Below, piece after piece: positions 1 through 4,233 of a stretch of DNA of 6,030 nt (position 1 is its first letter; the number at the start of each line of letters is the position of its first letter). Source of the stretch: Flavobacteriales bacterium UBA7878 (GTDB lineage: Bacteria; Bacteroidota; Bacteroidia; Flavobacteriales; Schleiferiaceae); assembly GCA_002501205.1 (NCBI GenBank), contig DLRW01000016.1, positions 13,026 to 19,055 on the forward strand, in the 5' to 3' direction. Both the position numbers and the translations under genes were made by a program. The notes below the pieces were generated by a model. The model was not told where the DNA came from, searched no databases, and worked only from the letters and a program-made list of their open reading frames with translations.

Positions 1-10
1 TTCAGAGCAG

Positions 11-82
11 TAGCCCCACCAGGAATCGAACCTGGATCAAAAGTTTAGGAAACTTCTATTCTATCCATTGAACTACGGGGCC
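11..82 (-). tRNA. tRNA-Arg (anticodon CCT, reads AGG)
   Basis: The reverse strand folds as a complete 72-nt cloverleaf. The acceptor stem is GGCCCCG with TGGGGCT (G-U pairs at both ends), and the D stem is GTTC/GAAT. The anticodon stem GAAGT/ACTTT closes the loop TTCCTAA, a 4-nt variable loop follows, and the T arm is CCAGG-TTCGATT-CCTGG. The discriminator base is A. The anticodon CCT lies at plus-strand positions 47-49. An A directly after the GG of the D loop fits the known A20 identity element of arginine tRNAs. No CCA is encoded after the discriminator, so it must be added enzymatically. The gene lies 77 nt downstream of the 251-residue membrane protein gene on the same strand, but has its own candidate promoter. 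Confidence 0.96.
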
Positions 83-88
83 AAGCCA

Positions 89-120
89 CAAAGGTCTGAA
101 GCCTTTTCCTTATCTGCAAT
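89..120 (-). promoter_or_regulatory. Candidate promoter of tRNA-Arg(CCT)
   Basis: On the minus strand, ATTG (120-117) is followed after exactly 20 nt by GACCTTTG (96-89). This resembles the Bacteroidota pattern of a -33 TTTG/TTG box and a -7 TAnnTTTG box, although the first T of the -7 box is replaced by G. The box ends 6 nt before the mature tRNA 5' end, so transcription would start almost at the tRNA itself. The same layout precedes the second arginine tRNA. This is pattern matching only. Confidence 0.4.
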
Positions 121-159
121 GGCAACTGTAATATTATTGCTATAGCCCATTTCTTTGGA

Positions 160-915
160 TTACCTCATCCAACCTTCAATCTTATAGTTTTTAGATAAAA
201 GCATCCTTTCCTTTTGGGACTTTATACTTCGATACCACAATTCAAATCGCGCTACATAAGGTTTATCCCAATCCCCCTCATAAATAGTGAAATGATCCGG
301 TAGCCTAAAAAGCATAAAGGAGTCACTCGTATTAAAAACCTCCATTTTTGTGCTTAAGGCTAAGCGTCTGGCTGATAATGGATCAATTTGATTAAGCTCA
401 AAGGCCTTCAAATAAACAAAGCCACTGTCTAAATTAGCAAGCCAGGCTTGATAGCTATAAATGCCCGCTTGGAACTGGGAAACTATTTCAAAGTCTATTT
501 GATCCTTTGTAATCTGGTTAATACTAACTGGCTGATCCTTTTTAGATTCTAGTTTACCTGACTTTTCACCTAGCGGTTCGTATACATGCAGGCCCATTGG
601 AATTTCTAAATCATCTGCATAATAATCATAAGGTGAATTATAGAATAATAAGCCTCCGATAATCATCCCTAGACAAGTGACCAGGCCTGTTAAAGTAAGT
701 TGGACCAAGCCCCTTTTATAATCTTTGTGTAAAAGTCTTCGCAATGATATTATTCCAGAAACAAGAATGGCGGCCCAAGGCAAAGCCAGAGCAAATAAGT
801 GGATCGAATAACCACTTGAAACATTAAATATGAAAACACCAATTAAGCCAAAGAGAATAATGCCATAAACAGGGAGATACCATTTTTCAAGATAAAACTG
901 TAAAAGGCTTTTCAT
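160..915 (-). CDS. Membrane protein of unknown function, three predicted TM segments and a soluble C-terminal domain
   Basis: I do not recognise this 251-residue protein. The first 95 residues hold three hydrophobic stretches, about residues 14-33, 39-58 and 73-92. A basic loop (RRLLHKDYKRG, about 59-69) joins the second and third and should be cytoplasmic. Residues 96-251 are soluble, probably outside the cytoplasmic membrane. They are rich in aromatic and charged residues, with a C-terminal block (DKPYVARFELWYRS, then KNYKIEGWMR) that looks like a beta-rich fold. No catalytic motif, cysteine pair or lipobox is visible. The ATG at 915 is the natural start because the first TM follows it closely; a weak AGGA lies about 10 nt upstream. 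Between two arginine tRNA genes on the same strand, it may be read with the upstream tRNA or from its own promoter in 916-1078. The last sense codon is AGG, the codon read by the tRNA downstream. It is a real gene by length and composition; its function is open. Confidence 0.85.
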   Translation of the reverse strand: MKSLLQFYLEKWYLPVYGIILFGLIGVFIFNVSSGYSIHLFALALPWAAILVSGIISLRRLLHKDYKRGLVQLTLTGLVTCLGMIIGGLLFYNSPYDYYADDLEIPMGLHVYEPLGEKSGKLESKKDQPVSINQITKDQIDFEIVSQFQAGIYSYQAWLANLDSGFVYLKAFELNQIDPLSARRLALSTKMEVFNTSDSFMLFRLPDHFTIYEGDWDKPYVARFELWYRSIKSQKERMLLSKNYKIEGWMR

Positions 916-1078
916 ACCGATAGTATCCTAATAATTCCGAGCTAAGCAAGACTTCAGATTATTTATCTAGGCTTTAAAACAAGCTAAATGCTCTAGGACT
1001 GAAGCAATCTTAAAGCAAAGAAGCTAAAGCACAAGGATATATCAAAATGAAATGGTGAAATGCTATTGAAACAAAAAG
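916..1078. other. Intergenic region between tRNA-Arg(CCG) and the membrane protein gene
   Basis: This 163-nt AT-rich stretch has no ORF of note. On the minus strand the tRNA is followed at once by CTTTTTG, a short T run without a preceding hairpin apart from the tRNA itself. Around 1005-1032 there is a loose run of GCTT/CTTT units on the minus strand. I found no convincing TAnnTTTG promoter for the gene starting at 915, so whether that gene is read through from the tRNA is unresolved. Confidence 0.5.
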
Positions 1079-1150
1079 TAGCCCCGGCAGGAATCGAACC
1101 TGCATCTCAAGCTCCGGAAACTTGCATACTATCCATTGTACTACGGAGCC
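1079..1150 (-). tRNA. tRNA-Arg (anticodon CCG, reads CGG)
   Basis: The reverse strand gives a complete 72-nt cloverleaf. The acceptor stem is GGCTCCG with CGGGGCT, and the D stem is GTAC/GTAT. The anticodon stem CAAGT/GCTTG closes the loop TTCCGGA, and the T arm is GCAGG-TTCGATT-CCTGC. The discriminator is A and no CCA is encoded. The anticodon CCG lies at plus-strand positions 1115-1117. The D loop keeps the A after GG expected of arginine tRNAs. By hand alignment it matches the tRNA-Arg(CCT) of this window at about four fifths of positions with equal length, so the two look like related isoacceptors. A plus-strand ORF across this gene is an artefact of the antisense T arm. Confidence 0.96.
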
Positions 1151-1168
1151 AATTCTTCTTTCAATATC

Positions 1169-1200
1169 CAAAGAACTCAAAGCTGCTAATTGGAGTCAAT
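1169..1200 (-). promoter_or_regulatory. Candidate promoter of tRNA-Arg(CCG)
   Basis: On the minus strand, ATTG (1200-1197) is followed after 20 nt by GTTCTTTG (1176-1169). The spacing and the CTTTG ending equal those in front of the other arginine tRNA. The TA of the Bacteroidota -7 consensus TAnnTTTG is missing, so the match is partial. The box ends 18 nt before the tRNA, which would leave a short 5' leader for RNase P to remove. A second CTTTG box (CAGCTTTG, 1185-1178) lies just upstream but has no TTG at a suitable distance. Confidence 0.33.
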
Positions 1201-1264
1201 ATAGCATTGTCAATTGAGGGCTGCAAAAATAGTACTTGTCGTGAGAATGACCGGCTACATGCAC

Positions 1265-1272
1265 TAACTTTG
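1265..1272 (+). promoter_or_regulatory. Bacteroidota -7 promoter box upstream of ppa
   Basis: TAACTTTG matches the TAnnTTTG -7 consensus of the primary sigma factor of Bacteroidota perfectly. It ends 14 nt before the ppa start codon, so the expected leader is only about 5-12 nt. No -33 TTTG sits at the usual 17-23 nt distance; the nearest TTG (1236-1238) is 26 nt upstream. No Shine-Dalgarno sequence lies between box and ATG, which is usual for this phylum. The promoter would drive ppa and probably the two genes after it. Confidence 0.5.
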
Positions 1273-1286
1273 TCCAAAACACTAAC

Positions 1287-1832
1287 ATGAACACCCCTTT
1301 CAACCCCTGGCACTCTGTTTCTCCTGGCGATAAAATCCCTTCCTACGTTAATGGAATCATCGAAATTCCAGCAAATACCCGTGCGAAATATGAGTTGGAT
1401 AAAGACTCTGGCTTACTAAAAATGGATAGGGTTTTATATTCATCTATGTACTACCCTGCCAATTATGGCTTCATCCCTCAAACTTATTGCGACGATAAAG
1501 ACCCCCTCGATATTTTAGTGCTTTCGCAAATTACAGTTGTTCCCATGTGCATGGTATCGGCTCGGGTAATTGGCGTAATGCGAATGCTCGATGGCGGAGA
1601 ATTGGACGACAAGATTATTGCTGTGGCCGAAAATGATATGAGTGTCAACCATATTCACGATATTTCAGAATTACCTGTGCACTTTTTAAAGGAGCTTAAA
1701 AACTTCTTTGAAGACTATAAAAAGCTGGAAAACAAAACCGTGGAGGTAGAAGATTTCCAAAATGCTGAAATTGCCAGGAAAATTGTGCTCCAGAGTCTGG
1801 AGGACTATAAAAAATACAGGGCCAATAACTAA
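1287..1832 (+). CDS. ppa: Inorganic pyrophosphatase, family I (soluble)
   Basis: Hydrolyses pyrophosphate to two phosphates in the cytoplasm, pulling forward PPi-releasing reactions such as tRNA charging and nucleic acid synthesis; the family is Mg-dependent. At 181 residues it has the usual bacterial length. The active-site set can be placed against E. coli Ppa: E26, K34, E36, R48, Y60, the metal-binding triad D70-x-D72-P-L-D75, then D102, D107, K109, and Y144-K145 in FFEDYKKLE. All key residues are present. The residue between the first two triad aspartates is Lys instead of the commoner Gly or Ser; I recall this as normal in Bacteroidota. The ATG start fits the family, since NPWH and the IEIP strand follow at the usual distance. 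It is the first gene of a probable three-gene operon: an 11-nt gap leads to the small membrane protein gene and 2 nt more to the kinase. Confidence 0.97.
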   Translation: MNTPFNPWHSVSPGDKIPSYVNGIIEIPANTRAKYELDKDSGLLKMDRVLYSSMYYPANYGFIPQTYCDDKDPLDILVLSQITVVPMCMVSARVIGVMRMLDGGELDDKIIAVAENDMSVNHIHDISELPVHFLKELKNFFEDYKKLENKTVEVEDFQNAEIARKIVLQSLEDYKKYRANN

Positions 1833-1843
1833 GCTAAAGCCTT

Positions 1844-2269
1844 ATGCGTAAAACACTTTTCTGGATCTTGGGTATTGTCTTGATCCTGCTCATCGGATGG
1901 ATCACCTTCCTATACTATGGCACCTATTCTGAAGGAGTTCGTGCCGGTACCGTGATTAAACTTTCTCGTAAAGGTGTACTTTTTAAAACCTGGGAAGGTC
2001 AGCTTAATATTCGCTCTTTTGGAGCAGTTAACAGCAATAACAGCCTTTCTGAGACATTTGAGTTTTCCATTGAAAGTGATCAAGAGCACATAATTAAAAC
2101 CCTCGAGGAGGTTTCACTTTCCGGAGAACGTGTTAACTTACACTACATCGAAAGATACCGAGTATTACCCTGGAGAGGAAGTACGCGCTATTTCATTACC
2201 AAAATTGAGCGTAGCCCTCAGAAAAAACCTGCTTCGGAAGAAGACCCGGAACGAGCCCCCTTTAATTAA
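1844..2269 (+). CDS. Small single-pass membrane protein, conserved Bacteroidota type, function unknown
   Basis: The protein has 141 residues. One hydrophobic segment, about residues 5-25, follows a short basic N-terminus (MRK), which suggests a membrane anchor or uncleaved signal with the rest outside the cytoplasmic membrane. The soluble part starts with YGTYSEGVRAG (25-35), then SRKGVLFKTWEG (41-52), and later YRVLPWRGSTRY (105-116). The last 20 residues are polar, rich in Pro, Glu and Lys, and probably disordered. I recall similar proteins in Flavobacteriia with the same YSEGxRAG and KGxxFKTxEG pattern. Some carry a database label of 6-phosphogluconate dehydrogenase, which cannot fit a protein this short and without a Rossmann fold; treat that label as an error. 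It sits between ppa (11-nt gap) and the kinase (2-nt gap), so it is probably co-expressed with both. A link to the kinase as an accessory protein is possible but unsupported. Confidence 0.85.
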   Translation: MRKTLFWILGIVLILLIGWITFLYYGTYSEGVRAGTVIKLSRKGVLFKTWEGQLNIRSFGAVNSNNSLSETFEFSIESDQEHIIKTLEEVSLSGERVNLHYIERYRVLPWRGSTRYFITKIERSPQKKPASEEDPERAPFN

Positions 2270-2271
2270 GA

Positions 2272-3576
2272 ATGTCCTATAAGCAGTTTAGAGAAATAGT
2301 TTACGGTCGAGAAGATGAATTTGATCTCAAAGAAATCATCTTCCATCAAATCTGTTTTATCAGTGCTATTGCTTTGAGCATAGGCTTGCTGCTTTCCATT
2401 AATATCCGACAGTGGGACCTGGTGTTGGTAATCCTGGGCACCCAATTAGTTTTGATCTTAAGCTACTGGTTTTCCAGGGTGATGGGCTATTTCAAGGTGG
2501 GATGGTTCATCTTTATGATTACCTCCTATGCCCTCTTCGCCTTTAATTATTTTCTAAATAGCGGTATAAACGGCACCACCACGGTTTTAAGCTTCATGAC
2601 CCTTTCCATGCTATTTGCCACCACACAAAGCAAACAGCATTGGTTCTGGACCGTCATTCACGGAATTGTTTTTTCTGGTCTGCTTCTCTACGAATACAAC
2701 TTCGGCCGCAAGTACATCGTAGGCTACGAAACGGAAGAGCTGCGTTATATCGACACGGTATTCAGCTACCTGCTTACTCTGGGGCTTTTCTTTATTGTCT
2801 TCAGGCTGATTCGACAGGCTTATGAAATGCAACGTCAGAAGGTAGAGGACCAAAAAATTGAACTGCAACAAAGCCAAAAGGAACTACAGGAAAGCTATAA
2901 AGAACTCACCAAAGTGCTTTCGATTATTGCTCACGACGTTCGAAATCCTTTAGCTTCTATCGAAAGCTATCTGGAGTTGGCTCGAGATAGTGCAATTCCG
3001 GAGGAAGACCGAATGGAACTCAAAGACGAGCTTTTGAAAATGGTCCAGAATACCTCGCATATGTTGAATGATATGGTGAACTGGTCCAAATCCCAAATCG
3101 CCGGTAATCGTACCAATTTCCATTTGGTAAGTTTAGGAAGCTGGTTAAATCAAACTGTAGAACATCTAAGAGGTATGGCCAAAGCAAAAGGAATCCTACT
3201 GAAAGATGATTATAATGGTCAGGAAAAAGTATTCTGTGATCCCATTCTGATGACGGTGGTTATCCGAAATCTCTTACAGAATGCCGTTAAGTTTACTCCC
3301 AGTGGCAAAGAAATTTCCTTAAAAGTGCGAAGCACCAAAAATGCTGTGCTTTTTACGGTAAGTGATCGAGGCCTTGGTATTTCAGCTGAAAAACAAAAGA
3401 CTCTTTTTAGTGGACGCACGGAAAGTGCTCCGGGCACCCAGCAAGAGCGTGGCAGCGGATTCGGTTTGTTGATAGTAAAGGAATACGTAGACCTTCACCA
3501 AGGTAGTATCAGCTTGGAAAGCAGCCCAGGAAAAGGAAGCACCTTTACAGTTTCCATTCCCTTTAAACCGCACTAA
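2272..3576 (+). CDS. Sensor histidine kinase with six-TM N-terminal domain (HisKA + HATPase_c)
   Basis: A 434-residue membrane sensor kinase. After a short cytoplasmic N-terminus come six predicted TM segments, about residues 26-44, 49-67, 76-95, 101-117, 124-141 and 161-180. Loops are short except for a charged one of about 18 residues between TM5 and TM6. A heptad-rich, Gln/Glu/Lys-rich stretch at 183-215 looks like a signalling coiled coil. The H box is IIAHDVRNPLAS with phospho-acceptor H221; D222 and N225 fit the HisKA motif used for kinase and phosphatase activity. The ATPase domain has the N box (N333-N337), G1 (D365-R-G-L-G369), a short F box near F379 and G2 (G394-S-G-F-G398). All ATP-binding motifs are intact, so it should be active. 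No PAS, HAMP or receiver domain is present, and no response regulator lies in the window. The start ATG is 2 nt after the upstream stop and has no Shine-Dalgarno sequence. The stop overlaps the convergent DUF2461 gene by 4 bp. The signal sensed is unknown. Confidence 0.95.
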   Translation: MSYKQFREIVYGREDEFDLKEIIFHQICFISAIALSIGLLLSINIRQWDLVLVILGTQLVLILSYWFSRVMGYFKVGWFIFMITSYALFAFNYFLNSGINGTTTVLSFMTLSMLFATTQSKQHWFWTVIHGIVFSGLLLYEYNFGRKYIVGYETEELRYIDTVFSYLLTLGLFFIVFRLIRQAYEMQRQKVEDQKIELQQSQKELQESYKELTKVLSIIAHDVRNPLASIESYLELARDSAIPEEDRMELKDELLKMVQNTSHMLNDMVNWSKSQIAGNRTNFHLVSLGSWLNQTVEHLRGMAKAKGILLKDDYNGQEKVFCDPILMTVVIRNLLQNAVKFTPSGKEISLKVRSTKNAVLFTVSDRGLGISAEKQKTLFSGRTESAPGTQQERGSGFGLLIVKEYVDLHQGSISLESSPGKGSTFTVSIPFKPH

Positions 3577-4232
3577 GCCTGACTAATAGCCTCATCGATA
3601 AAGTCCATAAAAGGAATCGCCGCAGCAAAGGCTTCTTTCAAGTCCTCTAATCCTTTAGCTGTAAAAATGGCCTTATCATCAAGCTGCTTCATGATTAGCA
3701 GATCCTTGTGTTTCAACAGCTCAATATGAGGGTGATCCAATTCAAAACCCTTAGGATTTCTTTGAAGTTTATCACCTCTGAAAGCGCCAAACACCTTCTT
3801 AAACTGCTGATCTGCTTCAATAGATTTCAATTCATCTCCCCGCACATCAATTAAATCGCGCAAGGCTAAAAGGTGTTCCTTGGCGGGATGATACAAACCC
3901 GTGCCAATAAATAAATTTCCCGGCTCAATATGTAAATAGAAGTCGCCATAACCCGGCCCTCTCCTTTTCACCATTAGCGCAAAATTGATCTTATAAGGTG
4001 GTTTGTCTGGATGAAAACGACGATTATTATTAATTCTCGCCAGGTACTTTTTAGGGTCCATCATGGTCATGGGATAGACCTCGGCAAAGCTTTCCTGAAT
4101 TTGACCGGCATAGTCAATCAATCCTTGCCGAACATCCTGGTACCACTTACGATTGGCATCCATCCACTCTTTTGTATTGTGGACTTTTAGAGCTTCTAGG
4201 AACTGGTAAGTATCAGGATGTGGTGTTTTCAT
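3573..4232 (-). CDS. DUF2461 / TIGR02453 family protein
   Basis: A 219-residue soluble protein matching the DUF2461 family from memory of its motifs. Residues 11-31 give the FLxxLxxHNxKEWMDxNRKWY pattern, 65-81 give ARIN..RRFHPDKPPYK, and 94-105 give GYGDFYLHIEPG; RNPKGF (158-163) follows further on. The length is usual for the family. There is no signal peptide or TM segment, so it is cytoplasmic. The family is widespread in bacteria and some fungi, and I know of no established biochemical function. The conserved Arg, Lys and His residues in the middle block suggest a binding or catalytic pocket, which is inference. It starts one nucleotide after the metG stop (TAG-T-ATG), so translation is probably coupled to metG. 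Its TAG stop overlaps the convergent kinase stop. The metG linkage may be only operon placement. Confidence 0.93.
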   Translation of the reverse strand: MKTPHPDTYQFLEALKVHNTKEWMDANRKWYQDVRQGLIDYAGQIQESFAEVYPMTMMDPKKYLARINNNRRFHPDKPPYKINFALMVKRRGPGYGDFYLHIEPGNLFIGTGLYHPAKEHLLALRDLIDVRGDELKSIEADQQFKKVFGAFRGDKLQRNPKGFELDHPHIELLKHKDLLIMKQLDDKAIFTAKGLEDLKEAFAAAIPFMDFIDEAISQA

Positions 4233-4233
4233 A

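Noticed and set aside
116..146. Inverted repeat GCAAT/ATTGC and palindrome GCTATAGC downstream of the membrane protein gene as a terminator
   Set aside because: The stem is only 5 bp with a 15-nt loop, is AT-rich and lacks a following T run, so it is too weak to call.
11..1150. Genomic island or prophage integrated at a tRNA gene
   Set aside because: No integrase, no direct repeat of a tRNA 3' end and no phage gene is present. Similarity between the two tRNAs is explained by their being related isoacceptors.
1060..1290. Plus-strand ORF of 76 residues beginning MLLKQKVAPAGIEPAS
   Set aside because: It runs antisense through the tRNA-Arg(CCG) gene. The PAGIEPAS peptide is the well-known false translation of the tRNA T arm, and no RBS or family match supports a gene.
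2611..2877. Minus-strand 88-residue ORF and overlapping plus-strand 61-residue ORF (2640-2825) inside the kinase
   Set aside because: Both are shadow frames of the TM-coding part of the histidine kinase, without recognisable motifs.
3219..3573. Minus-strand ORFs of 72 and 63 residues at the end of the kinase gene
   Set aside because: They lie fully within the conserved ATPase domain coding region of the kinase and look like frame shadows.
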